Source: Rufibacter latericius (GTDB lineage Bacteria > Bacteroidota > Bacteroidia > Cytophagales > Hymenobacteraceae). From it: 64,000 nt of DNA. Position 1 is the stretch's first letter. Each line of letters opens with the position of its first letter. The notes beneath the pieces were generated by a model that worked only from the letters and a program-made list of their open reading frames with translations, did not search any database and had not been told where the DNA came from. The position numbers and the translations under genes were made by a program. Of this stretch, positions 50,397 through 58,396 are shown in pieces. The stretch is from contig NZ_RJJD01000001.1 in the NCBI RefSeq assembly GCF_003721515.1, positions 310,001 to 374,000 on the forward strand, written 5' to 3'.

Positions 50397-51422
50397 TCAG
50401 GCGGGACGTTCTACCACCGGTAACTGGAAATCAAAATTGATTTCGCGCATGCAGCGGAAGTGGCGTTCAGGGCATTTAGAATAGCCAATTTTAGAGCAGG
50501 GTCGGCAGTACAGGTTCTTCACTTCCATCACTTCGTAATCCTGCGTGTACGGGTACATTCCGAAAGCGGGAACGGTGTTCCCCCAGATGCTGTAGATTTT
50601 CTTCTGGAAGGCTGCCGCGATGTGCATCAGGCCGGTGTCATGGCTGAAGACTGCCTGGGCCTGGCGCACCAACGAGGCCGATCCGTTCAGGTTATACTTC
50701 CCGCAGGCGTTGTAGATAACGGTGCGGTTGTTAGGGTAAGGAGTATCATGCGAGAAGTAAGGTTCTGAGCGGAAAAAGACCTCCATCATGTGCGCCACCG
50801 GCTCGTCTTCCTTCCCTCCCAATAAAATAACCGGTCCGTTAATTTTCTCGCAAAGCTCAATCAGACGGTCTACCGGCAGGCGTTTGGTGTAATGCTGCGC
50901 CCCGATAGCGATGGCGTAGTAGCCCTGTTGATGGGTAATTGGAAGCATGTTTAGGTCTACTTCGTCTTTTTCGGGGATAAAGTAATCCAGCCCTTTCACG
51001 TCGTTCTGCACACCCAAAGGAGCGGCGGTGGCCAGGTAGCGGTCCACAATATGGACATCGGGCATGCGGTTGATCTTGAATTTCACCAGCAACCATTTCT
51101 GGTAATTCAGCTTATCAAAACTCCGGCTTGGTCGGTTTAACCGGGTTTTCAGGATGCGGGTGCGAAGGTTGTTGTGCAGGTCCAGCACCAGATCATAGTT
51201 CTCGGCCTTCAACTGCAGCAGCAACGCTTTGAGCGAGGTTTCCAGGCAAAACACCTTGTCTACATACGGGTTGCTGGCCACAATATTGCGGAAAGCGGCC
51301 TTGGTGCAGAAATGGACTTCGGCCCCGGGCACCTGCTCTTTCACGCACCGGATCACCGGCGTGGTCAACACAATATCACCAATAGACGAGAACCGGATGA
51401 TGAGGATTTTTTTCAAGCGCAA
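50397..51422 (-). CDS. family 9 glycosyltransferase (LPS heptosyltransferase type)
   Basis: A 341-residue GT-B enzyme that adds sugars, often heptose, to lipopolysaccharide core. N-terminal KILIIRFSSIGDIVLTTPV (5-23) is the family hallmark; YAIAIGAQHYTKRLP and the late SHDTGLMHIAAAF (about 262-274) form the donor site. ATG at 51422. It ends at the repeat R24 gap. The acceptor is inferred from the family. Confidence 0.9.
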   Translation of the reverse strand: MRLKKILIIRFSSIGDIVLTTPVIRCVKEQVPGAEVHFCTKAAFRNIVASNPYVDKVFCLETSLKALLLQLKAENYDLVLDLHNNLRTRILKTRLNRPSRSFDKLNYQKWLLVKFKINRMPDVHIVDRYLATAAPLGVQNDVKGLDYFIPEKDEVDLNMLPITHQQGYYAIAIGAQHYTKRLPVDRLIELCEKINGPVILLGGKEDEPVAHMMEVFFRSEPYFSHDTPYPNNRTVIYNACGKYNLNGSASLVRQAQAVFSHDTGLMHIAAAFQKKIYSIWGNTVPAFGMYPYTQDYEVMEVKNLYCRPCSKIGYSKCPERHFRCMREINFDFQLPVVERPA

Positions 51423-51500
51423 TCTGTTTAAACCATCGGCAAAGGTATGGGTCTTACCGGAGATTTCCCGCGGGTGAAAGTAGCGGACTTGACCACTTCT

Positions 51501-51536
51501 GTTTCAGCCTCGTTTTTTTAAAAATGCCACCAAAAC
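51501..51536. repeat. R25 intergenic palindromic repeat
   Basis: R-family copy: GTTTCAGCCTCG, centre TTTTTTTAAAAA, right arm TGCCACCAAAAC. Confidence 0.5.
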
Positions 51537-51563
51537 GGCAACCAGGTACTCTCCTCCTATTTG

Positions 51564-51646
51564 TCATCTTGAAAAAATCTTGTGGCGAACTAAAAAAGCA
51601 TTGAAGAAACGCTACTACCACTCGCCACAAGATCTTTTCAGGATGA
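51564..51646. repeat. inverted repeat of the TCATC...GATCTTGTGGCGA type
   Basis: Arms 51564-51588 and 51622-51646 pair with two mismatches over 25 nt around a 33-nt loop. I recognise this arm sequence as a recurrent intergenic repeat in related Bacteroidota, from memory. Confidence 0.7.
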
Positions 51647-51732
51647 TAAAAGAGAGTAAAGCTATGCATCTGTCATGCGCCCTGACTCGAGGTGTAAGCT
51701 CGCGCCAACGGTGTTGATCACGTGTCTAAACC

Positions 51733-51770
51733 GTTTAAGAGCTATTTTCTGAAAAACCCATCAAAAAAGC
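51733..51770. repeat. R26 intergenic palindromic repeat
   Basis: R-family copy: GTTTAAGAGCT, centre ATTTTCTGAAAAAC, right arm weak (CCATCAAAAAAGC), overlapping the terminator that follows. Confidence 0.5.
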
Positions 51771-51796
51771 CTGTGACGTTTATCACAGGCTTTTCT
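51763..51796. terminator. terminator of the M28 peptidase gene
   Basis: GCCTGTGA (51769-51776) pairs with TCACAGGC (51783-51790), flanked by A and T runs; read on the minus strand it ends in TTTTTT, 18 bp beyond the stop. Confidence 0.8.
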
Positions 51797-51814
51797 GTTC
51801 ATTCAATAATCAAA

Positions 51815-53200
51815 CTATAACCCGTACTTATCAATTAAATACACCAGCGCGGCCATGGAGGCGCCGCCAAGTTCAAGTTCGCGGCGGTTTACTTTGTCAA
51901 AGGTGTCGTTGGCGGTGTGGTGGATATCAAAGTAGCGCTGGGAGTCTGGGCGGAAGCCGATGAGGGCCACCCGTTCATCCTTCAGCGGCCCGATATCGGC
52001 TCCGCCGCCTTCGCGGTCAATGTCGTGGAGGCCGTAGGGAGCCAGCAGTCCTCTCCAGGCGAAAGCTTTCTGGTAAGCAGCCTCGGTAGTGGTCGCAATC
52101 CCGAAGCCCCGGGGCGTGAACCCGCCGGCATCAGATTCAATGGCGGCAATGTGTTTCTCACCCTGTTTTTTGGCGATTTCGGCGTACTTGGTGCCGCCAC
52201 GCAGGCCATTCTCCTCGTTCATGTACATCACCGCCCTGATGGTGCGCTTGGGTTTGTAGCCCATTGTCTTCATCATCCGCAGCACTTCCATAGACTGCAC
52301 ACAACCGGTCCCGTCATCGTGGGCGCCTTCGCCAATGTCCCAGCTGTCCAGGTGGCCGCCCACCACAATGATTTCGTCTGGTTTCTCTGTGCCCTTGATC
52401 TCACCGATGACGTTGTAGCTGAGCACATCGGGGAGCCACTGGGGATTCATGCGGAGGTGGAACTGTAGCTTTTGGTCTTCTTTCAGCAATTTGCTCAATA
52501 AATCGGCGCCTTTAGTGCTGATGGCAACGGCCGGAATCTTGGGTGCATCCTCGGCGTAGCGCAAGCCACCGGTATGCGGAAAATCATCGTTGTTGGAAGC
52601 CATGGATCGAACTACTACGCCAACGGCGCCCAGACGTCCTGCCTCAGAAGGTCCGCTGGAACGTTGGTCTACGGCACCCCGGTACGCGTGTCCGGTAATG
52701 ATGTGGGTTTGGTCGAAGCCCCGGTTGAAGAACACGATCTTGCCCTGCACCTTTTTCTTACCCAGTTTCTTCAACTCGTCCAGGCTGTTCACTTCCAGCA
52801 CTTCGGCAGTGAGGCCGGTGGCGGGCGTGGCCACTGATCCGCCTAAAGCCAGCACGTTTACCTCGCGGGTAGGGGTGATTTTGGAGTTGACAATGGCGGC
52901 ATATTCTTTATCGCCCCGTACCCAATGCGGCACCATCACTTCTTGCAGGTACACGCGATCCAGGCCCATTTTGCCCATTTCCTGCCGAGCCCACTCTACG
53001 GCGGCGGCGGCTTGCGGAGAGCCACTCAAACGTGCCCCGATGCGGCTGGTAAGGTACCGGAGCTGTTCGTAGCTCTGGCCTTGGGTAAGCGCCAGGTCAT
53101 AAATCTTACGGATGTGCAGGGAATCCTGGTTTTGGGCACTAGTCATCAACGGCAGGAAAAGTGCAGCCGCCAACGTCATCTTTTTAAGGGAGCGAAGCAT
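51815..53200 (-). CDS. M28 family metallopeptidase, secreted
   Basis: A 461-residue aminopeptidase/carboxypeptidase Q-like enzyme. N-terminal signal peptide ending about SAQ (residues 1-23). Zinc ligands of the M28 fold: GGHLDSWD (His, Asp), AHDDGTG (Asp), NEENGLRG (Glu), ESDAGG (Asp) and a late DIHHTANDT (His). A PA-like insert (about 130-260) sits between the signal and catalytic halves. Periplasmic or cell-surface peptide breakdown is likely. ATG at 53200. Confidence 0.92.
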   Translation of the reverse strand: MLRSLKKMTLAAALFLPLMTSAQNQDSLHIRKIYDLALTQGQSYEQLRYLTSRIGARLSGSPQAAAAVEWARQEMGKMGLDRVYLQEVMVPHWVRGDKEYAAIVNSKITPTREVNVLALGGSVATPATGLTAEVLEVNSLDELKKLGKKKVQGKIVFFNRGFDQTHIITGHAYRGAVDQRSSGPSEAGRLGAVGVVVRSMASNNDDFPHTGGLRYAEDAPKIPAVAISTKGADLLSKLLKEDQKLQFHLRMNPQWLPDVLSYNVIGEIKGTEKPDEIIVVGGHLDSWDIGEGAHDDGTGCVQSMEVLRMMKTMGYKPKRTIRAVMYMNEENGLRGGTKYAEIAKKQGEKHIAAIESDAGGFTPRGFGIATTTEAAYQKAFAWRGLLAPYGLHDIDREGGGADIGPLKDERVALIGFRPDSQRYFDIHHTANDTFDKVNRRELELGGASMAALVYLIDKYGL

Positions 53201-53319
53201 GTTGGTTGTTTGGTGAGATAGTTTCTGACCCGCGATTTACCACGCAGAACGCAAAATCAGAAATACAGGAAAGGTTTATTAGGCAACCGGCTCCTACTTT
53301 ACAGCAGGAGTCAGCTTTT

Positions 53320-54315
53320 TTACTTCAAATCCAGAATCCTTTTCAAATCTGCCGCTGAAACGGTGAGCAAACCTACCGGCGGGAGGCGTTCGGTTAAGGT
53401 GCGCCAGTTTTTATCTGCCTTGAAAACGGGTTCCAGAATTTTAATGGCTTCGTCTACTTTGCCGGTGTTGGCTAGCGTAATGCCGTGCCAATACTGCATC
53501 TCCAGATTATTGGGCTGAAGCCGTTCGGCGGCGCTGTATTCTTTCATGGCCAGGGCCATGTCGTTTTTCTCTACGGCCAGGTCGCCGTTATTCATGTGCT
53601 CATAGGCACGCTGCACGGTAAGCAAGCGGCGCAGTTCCTGCAAAGGCACCTCGTGGTCATCTACCCGAAGGTCCACCAACCGCTCGTTCCAGGGTTCTTT
53701 TTTGCTTTTACCCGGCACCACCAGCAAGGCAGCGGATTGTCTTCCCCGGATGTCTCCTCCCTGGGCCTCAGCGGCGTCTAATACGGCCAGCATCCGTTCG
53801 GCCAAAGGGAGGTGGGAGTTCTGTTCAAACGCCTTCGCCATGGCGGGCCACACGCTTTCGTTCAGCATCATGTTGGCTTGCACAGAGAAGTCTTTGCCCG
53901 TGATGTGCCCCGCGTAGGTGATGCATTTTTTACCGGTATGGGTAGCTACCCCGCCTTTGGCATCCAGAATGGCGACCTGTCTAACTTCGCGGCCCGGATC
54001 ATTGGCAAGCAAGAGTTTAAGGGTTTCCTCGGCGGTTTTCCCCTGTTTCATCAAAGCCAGTCCGCGCAGTCCGAAGGATTTGTTCGTGAACGACTGGGTG
54101 GCAACGACCCCTACCCCGGCCTCGCCCCAACTCACCGAAGTACCCACCGAGAACCAGTGGCTTTGCACAGCCACAGCCATCTCGCCGGTTTTAGGGTCGC
54201 GGGCCACAATGGAATAAGTATGGGCCAACGGTTCCTGGGGTTTATACACCTGGGCTGCTGCCGGCCGCGTAAAAGCCAGTGCACCAAGCCCGAGTAAAAT
54301 AAGAAGCTTTTTCAT
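53320..54315 (-). CDS. DUF1028 protein, secreted, with TPR-like tail
   Basis: A 331-residue protein. N-terminal signal peptide (about 1-21, ending RPAAAQ), then the DUF1028 core: TYSIVARDPKTGEMAVAVQSHWFSVGTSV, WGEAGVGVVATQSF, and a HTGKKCITYAGH pattern, as in the Ntn-hydrolase-like family. The last 100 residues have TPR-like helices (NNGDLAVEKNDMALAMKEY, AERLQPNNLEMQYW). Function is not established. ATG at 54315; a frame to 54363 would lengthen the signal unnaturally. Confidence 0.85.
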   Translation of the reverse strand: MKKLLILLGLGALAFTRPAAAQVYKPQEPLAHTYSIVARDPKTGEMAVAVQSHWFSVGTSVSWGEAGVGVVATQSFTNKSFGLRGLALMKQGKTAEETLKLLLANDPGREVRQVAILDAKGGVATHTGKKCITYAGHITGKDFSVQANMMLNESVWPAMAKAFEQNSHLPLAERMLAVLDAAEAQGGDIRGRQSAALLVVPGKSKKEPWNERLVDLRVDDHEVPLQELRRLLTVQRAYEHMNNGDLAVEKNDMALAMKEYSAAERLQPNNLEMQYWHGITLANTGKVDEAIKILEPVFKADKNWRTLTERLPPVGLLTVSAADLKRILDLK

Positions 54316-54874
54316 GAAGTCGTTCTGAGTAATGGAAGGTGGAAGATACAGAAAAACGGCCACTCCTTTCTACCTTTTGCCTGTTCAGGTGACCAGATTC
54401 TCGGTTGGAAGAAATTACCTCCTGATTTGAGGAGGGAGTCACGAACGCCGCAGCCTTTTCCAGGAGCCGGGTTGGTTTGGGGCTCATTTCCCTAAACCAA
54501 CCCGAAAGCCTATGGCTCTTCTTCCTGTTCCAAAACCGAGCCAGGTTGCCTACCTTTAGATATCTCCCCCATACGAACAATCCTATCCCATTCTGCTTAA
54601 CCCTTCACCCAGGCTCTTCGGTCGGTTTTGCTGGCCTATTCATTGTGCTTTAAGCCTGTTTTCTGAAAAACGGTCCCAAAAGCCTTTCGCCTCATAAGTA
54701 GTGGGAATTTCGTTTGGTGCGTTTTGCTGTCGCTACTTTCCTTCTTTCCCTTAGGCTTCGGAACCTATTCTCCCTGCCTTCATCCACACATGACCTCTAA
54801 AATTAACAAGGCAAAAAATCTGTTATACTCTGGTTTTCTGTATATTGAATCAGGATCATTCTTCTACCTGAGCC
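54316..54874. other. intergenic region upstream of the redox-signalling operon
   Basis: About 560 bp between divergent genes. It holds a 10-bp-stem hairpin (CGGGTTGGTTT/AAACCAACCCG, 54468-54504) and repeat R27. No clear promoter boxes for the next gene were found, and no credible reading frame. Confidence 0.5.
54657..54683. repeat. R27 intergenic palindromic repeat
   Basis: R-family copy in the opposite sense: GCTTTAAGCCTG, centre TTTTCTGAAAAAC, right arm GGTCCCAAAAGC. Confidence 0.55.
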
Positions 54875-56263
54875 ATGAAAACAACCGAAGCAGCCGAACT
54901 TCAAGACCTGGCTATTTTCAAACAGGTTCCTTTGGAGCAACTCTCCTGGATGCTGGAGCACGCCACCTTGCTGGAGCTTCTGCCTGGCCAGGTGCTTTTC
55001 CAGAAGGGAGACCCCGCCGAAAATATGTATGTGGTACTGGAAGGCCAGATTGATGTAAGGCTGGAGGAAAGCGGTCAGTTAAAACAGGTATTTTCCTTCC
55101 ATAAAGGCGAAATAACCGGCGTGATGCCTCTTTCCCGGCTTACCCATACCAAAGGCCTGGGCGAGGCAGCCAAGCCTACCCTATTACTTGTGCTGCACAA
55201 AAGCCACTTCCCCGAACTGGAGCGAAATAACCCCGATTTACTGCAGGTACTGGTCACCATTATGACTGAAAGGGTGCGTAATTTCACCCAGATGCAGCAA
55301 TTCAATGAGAAGCTCATGGCCTTGGGCAAGCTTTCGGCGGGTTTGGCCCACGAGCTCAACAACCCCTCGGCGGCCATCGTGCGGAGCTCCGCTGAGTTCC
55401 TGCGCATCCACCATAACGTTCCCCAGAAATTCAAGCGCGTGATGATGATGCACCTGACTCCCGAGCAAGTGGATGAAGTGGTGGAATTCACCTTCGCCAA
55501 AATAAACAACTGCAAACTGAGCACCCTTCCCCTCCTGGATAGAAGCCGCCTGGAAGACGAATTATTGGAATGGATGGAAGTCCACCAGTTGGAAAACCCG
55601 TATCCCTTGGCCGAGATCTTCGTGGAAACCGGGCTGAACCTGACAGATCTGAACCAGGTAGAAAAGATCCTGGACGGCAAGCACCTGGACGAGGTCCTGG
55701 AGTGGGTAGCCAATGCCCTCAGCACCGAGCGCCTGATCAATGACATACAGGTGGCCTCTAAACGGATATTTGACCTGGTGAGCGCCGTAAAAACCTACTC
55801 CCACATGGACCAGGATCAGGACAAGCAGCCGGTCACCCTGCCCAAGGAAATACAGAGCACCCTTACCATGCTGGGCCACAAGATCAAGGAAAAACGCATC
55901 CAAGTGCAGGAAACCTATGCGCCCGACCTTCCCAAAGTGTCTGTGTACCCCGGCAAACTAAACCAGGTCTGGACCAACCTGCTGGACAACGCCATTGACG
56001 CCGCTCCAGACCAGGGAACGGTAGAGATAAAGGCCTGGCCCGAAGGAAAAACCATCCATGTGAGTATTACCGACAACGGGGCTGGCATCTCGCCAGAAAT
56101 AATGGGCCGCATCTTTGACCCGTTTTTCACCACCAAACCCATGGGAAAAGGAAGCGGCCTGGGCCTGGACATCGTGCGCAAGATCATCCAACACCACAAT
56201 GCCGAAATCTTTGTGGACTCGGTTCCCGGCAAAACCACTTTCACCGTGCAACTGCCGCTGTGA
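54875..56263 (+). CDS. cyclic-nucleotide-binding-domain sensor histidine kinase
   Basis: A 462-residue soluble kinase. N-terminal cNMP-binding (Crp-like) domain (about 8-120: VLFQKGDPAENMYVVLEGQIDV), then HisKA with phospho-accepting His in GLAHELNNPSAA (about residue 158), a helical region, and HATPase with NLLDNAIDAAP, DNGAGI and GSGLGLDIVRKI (about 350-430). No membrane helix, so it senses a cytosolic ligand. It heads a three-gene set with the receiver fusion and the UBP zinc finger. The phosphatase or kinase balance is unknown. Confidence 0.9.
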   Translation: MKTTEAAELQDLAIFKQVPLEQLSWMLEHATLLELLPGQVLFQKGDPAENMYVVLEGQIDVRLEESGQLKQVFSFHKGEITGVMPLSRLTHTKGLGEAAKPTLLLVLHKSHFPELERNNPDLLQVLVTIMTERVRNFTQMQQFNEKLMALGKLSAGLAHELNNPSAAIVRSSAEFLRIHHNVPQKFKRVMMMHLTPEQVDEVVEFTFAKINNCKLSTLPLLDRSRLEDELLEWMEVHQLENPYPLAEIFVETGLNLTDLNQVEKILDGKHLDEVLEWVANALSTERLINDIQVASKRIFDLVSAVKTYSHMDQDQDKQPVTLPKEIQSTLTMLGHKIKEKRIQVQETYAPDLPKVSVYPGKLNQVWTNLLDNAIDAAPDQGTVEIKAWPEGKTIHVSITDNGAGISPEIMGRIFDPFFTTKPMGKGSGLGLDIVRKIIQHHNAEIFVDSVPGKTTFTVQLPL

Positions 56264-56271
56264 AGCTATCT

Positions 56272-56310
56272 GTTTTACCTCTTCTTTTCAGAAATAGCCC
56301 ATGAAACAGC
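56272..56310. repeat. R28 palindromic repeat overlapping a start codon
   Basis: R-family copy: GTTTTACCTC, centre TTTTCAGAAAT, right arm AGCCCATGAAACAGC. The right arm contains the ATG (56301) of the receiver/reductase fusion gene. Confidence 0.65.
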
Positions 56311-57962
56311 CTATCATTTTCGCGTTAGACGATGATCCGCAGGTGCTCAAGGCCCTGGCGCGGGACGTTCGGCAACAGTTCCGGAAAGAGTACAAAGTCC
56401 TGAGCACCACCTCCGCTTCGGAAGCCTTGGAAAGCCTGAAAACGCTCAAGAACCAGCACGAGGCCATCGCCCTTTTCATCTGTGACCAGCGCATGCCCGA
56501 AATGCCCGGCGTGGATTTCATGGAGCAGGCCATCAAAATATACCCAGACGCCAAACGGGTGCTCCTAACTGCGTACTCAGACACCGAGGCCGCCATCAAA
56601 GCCATCAACGCGGTGGGGCTCCATTACTACCTGCTCAAACCCTGGGACCCGCCGGAGGAACGACTGTACCCCGTGCTGCAGGATCTGCTGGATGAATGGC
56701 AGGCCACGTTTATCCCTAAATGGACCGGCCTGAGGGTCATTGGTAACCAATGGTCACCCAAATCGCACCACCTCAAAGATTTTCTGGGTGCCAACCTTTT
56801 CCCGTTCCAATGGCTGAACGTAGACGAACCGAACCAGGCCATGGAACTGCTGCGCCTGAACGATTTAAATGAGAGCCAACTGCCCGTGGTTTTCTTCGAA
56901 GATGGCTCCTACCTCTGCCAGCCCGAGATTCCGTCCATCGCGCAGAAACTGGGCCTGAAATCCAACGCCACCAATTCTTTGTACGATGTGGTCTTGATTG
57001 GGGCGGGCCCGGCAGGGTTGGCGGGCGCGGTGTACGGCGCCTCGGAAGGCCTCAGGACCTTGCTCATTGACAAACGCGCCCCAGGCGGACAGGCCGGCAG
57101 CAGCTCCCGCATTGAGAACTACCTGGGCTTCCCGAACGGCCTCAGCGGCAGCGATCTGGCCCACCGCGCCATTGTGCAAGCTACCCGCCTGGGTACCGAG
57201 TTCCTGTCGCCGCAGGAAGTGGTGGAGATCAGGTTGCAGGATCAGTACAAGATTATACGTCTGTCTAACGGGAGCGAAATCAGCAGCCGGAGCATCATCA
57301 TTACCACCGGCGTAGATTACCGCAAGCTGGAGGCGCCAGGTGTGGAAGAATTCACGGGCGCGGGGGTGTACTATGGGGCGGCTATGATTGAGGCCCATGC
57401 TTTTAAAGGCAAACAGGTGTACATTGTGGGCGGTGGCAACTCGGCGGGGCAGGCGGCCATGCACCTCTCTAAATACGCGGCCCAGGTTTACATCATCATC
57501 CGGAAGCCTGATCTGAGTTCCACCATGTCGCAGTACCTCATAAACCAGATCCAAGGAACAACCAACATCCAGTTACTACCCTTCACCGAGGTGGCAGAAG
57601 CCCGCGGCGATCAAAGACTGACGTGCCTGGTGCTTTCCAGGGAGCAGGAGAAAACCACCCAGACCGTGCCCGCCGATGCCCTGTTCATCTTCATCGGGTC
57701 CAAACCGTTCACTGACTGGATCAAGCTGGACATCATCAAAAACCCCAAGGGCTGCGTGGAAACCGGCCGCGACCTGCAGAAGTATCCCCTATTCCAAAAG
57801 ACCTGGAAACTCCCCCGCGACCCGTACCTGCTGGAGACCTGCGTGCCCGGTATTTTCGCGGCCGGCGATGTACGGGCGGGCGCCATGAACCGCGTGGCCT
57901 CGGCGGTGGGCGAAGGCGCCATGGCCATCAAGTACGTCCACGAATACCTTGCTCAAACCTAA
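56301..57962 (+). CDS. receiver / glutaredoxin-like / thioredoxin-reductase-like fusion
   Basis: A 553-residue fusion. Receiver domain 1-130: acidic D10/D11, phosphoacceptor D62 in CDQRMPEMPG, K113 in LLKPW. Thioredoxin-fold segment 143-220 (VIGNQWSPKSHHLKDF), with no active-site Cys (WSPKSH). Reductase-like part 228-550: FAD GAGPAG (234-239), NADPH GGGNSAG (377-383) and late FAAGDVR. The disulfide CxxC of thioredoxin reductases is replaced by GAAM (359-362), so disulfide reduction by the usual route is not expected. It probably receives phosphate from the upstream kinase and couples it to a flavin redox state, as inference. Confidence 0.88.
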   Translation: MKQPIIFALDDDPQVLKALARDVRQQFRKEYKVLSTTSASEALESLKTLKNQHEAIALFICDQRMPEMPGVDFMEQAIKIYPDAKRVLLTAYSDTEAAIKAINAVGLHYYLLKPWDPPEERLYPVLQDLLDEWQATFIPKWTGLRVIGNQWSPKSHHLKDFLGANLFPFQWLNVDEPNQAMELLRLNDLNESQLPVVFFEDGSYLCQPEIPSIAQKLGLKSNATNSLYDVVLIGAGPAGLAGAVYGASEGLRTLLIDKRAPGGQAGSSSRIENYLGFPNGLSGSDLAHRAIVQATRLGTEFLSPQEVVEIRLQDQYKIIRLSNGSEISSRSIIITTGVDYRKLEAPGVEEFTGAGVYYGAAMIEAHAFKGKQVYIVGGGNSAGQAAMHLSKYAAQVYIIIRKPDLSSTMSQYLINQIQGTTNIQLLPFTEVAEARGDQRLTCLVLSREQEKTTQTVPADALFIFIGSKPFTDWIKLDIIKNPKGCVETGRDLQKYPLFQKTWKLPRDPYLLETCVPGIFAAGDVRAGAMNRVASAVGEGAMAIKYVHEYLAQT

Positions 57963-57976
57963 GATTTATTCTGATA

Positions 57977-58267
57977 ATGGAAACCAAAACCTGCCAGCAC
58001 CTTCCCGCGCCGGAGAACCTGAAGCCAGCCACTTCACACGTCTGCGCCCAATGCGTAGCCATGGGCAGCACCTGGGTACACCTGCGCCTCTGCCAAACCT
58101 GCGGCCAAACCCACTGCTGCGACTCCTCACCCAACAAGCACGCGACAAAACATTATCTGGAAACGAAGCACCCGGTAATCACCTCGGTACAACCCGGCGA
58201 AAGCTGGGCCTGGTGCTATGAAGATCAGCTATTCATGCCTTTGCCAGACTCGGTTTCTAAGGTTTGA
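57977..58267 (+). CDS. UBP-type zinc finger protein
   Basis: A 96-residue protein that is almost entirely one UBP-type (ubiquitin C-terminal-binding) zinc finger. Zinc-ligand candidates: C6, H8, C23, C26, C39, C42, C47, H46/H55, H59, H65; the aromatic stretch SWAWCYEDQLF (76-86) resembles the ubiquitin-tail-binding surface. It starts 14 bp after the fusion gene, so it is the third gene of the set. Bacterial UBP fingers often co-occur with these partners; the ligand is unknown. Confidence 0.88.
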   Translation: METKTCQHLPAPENLKPATSHVCAQCVAMGSTWVHLRLCQTCGQTHCCDSSPNKHATKHYLETKHPVITSVQPGESWAWCYEDQLFMPLPDSVSKV

Positions 58268-58302
58268 TTTAGCGGTGTTTTGGTAAAAACTGGCTTGAAA
58301 CC
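58266..58302. repeat. R29 intergenic palindromic repeat
   Basis: R-family copy: GATTTAGCGGTG, centre TTTTGGTAAAAAC, right arm TGGCTTGAAACC, starting at the stop codon of the UBP zinc-finger gene. Confidence 0.55.
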
Positions 58303-58328
58303 TAGCGGCGTTACAGGGAACGCCGCTA
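58303..58328. repeat. 10-bp perfect hairpin
   Basis: TAGCGGCGTT (58303-58312) pairs with AACGCCGCTA (58319-58328) around a 6-nt loop, directly after R29; no T run follows. Confidence 0.7.
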
Positions 58329-58334
58329 CAAACA

Positions 58335-58374
58335 AAAATCCCCATCAACCTTTATTGGCTGATGGGGATTTTCT
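58335..58374. terminator. terminator between convergent genes
   Basis: AAAATCCCCATCA pairs with TGATGGGGATTTT; flanked by A and T runs, it can serve both the UBP gene side and the ABC-F gene. Confidence 0.8.
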
Positions 58375-58396
58375 ATTTATTTGGTTTAGCGGCAAC

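Larger units (their letters stand above)
51423..51814. other. intergenic region with R25, R26 and a long inverted repeat
   Basis: About 390 bp without a credible gene. It contains R25, an 83-bp structure of two 25-nt arms (51564-51588 and 51622-51646), R26, and the terminator of the M28 peptidase gene. Confidence 0.6.
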
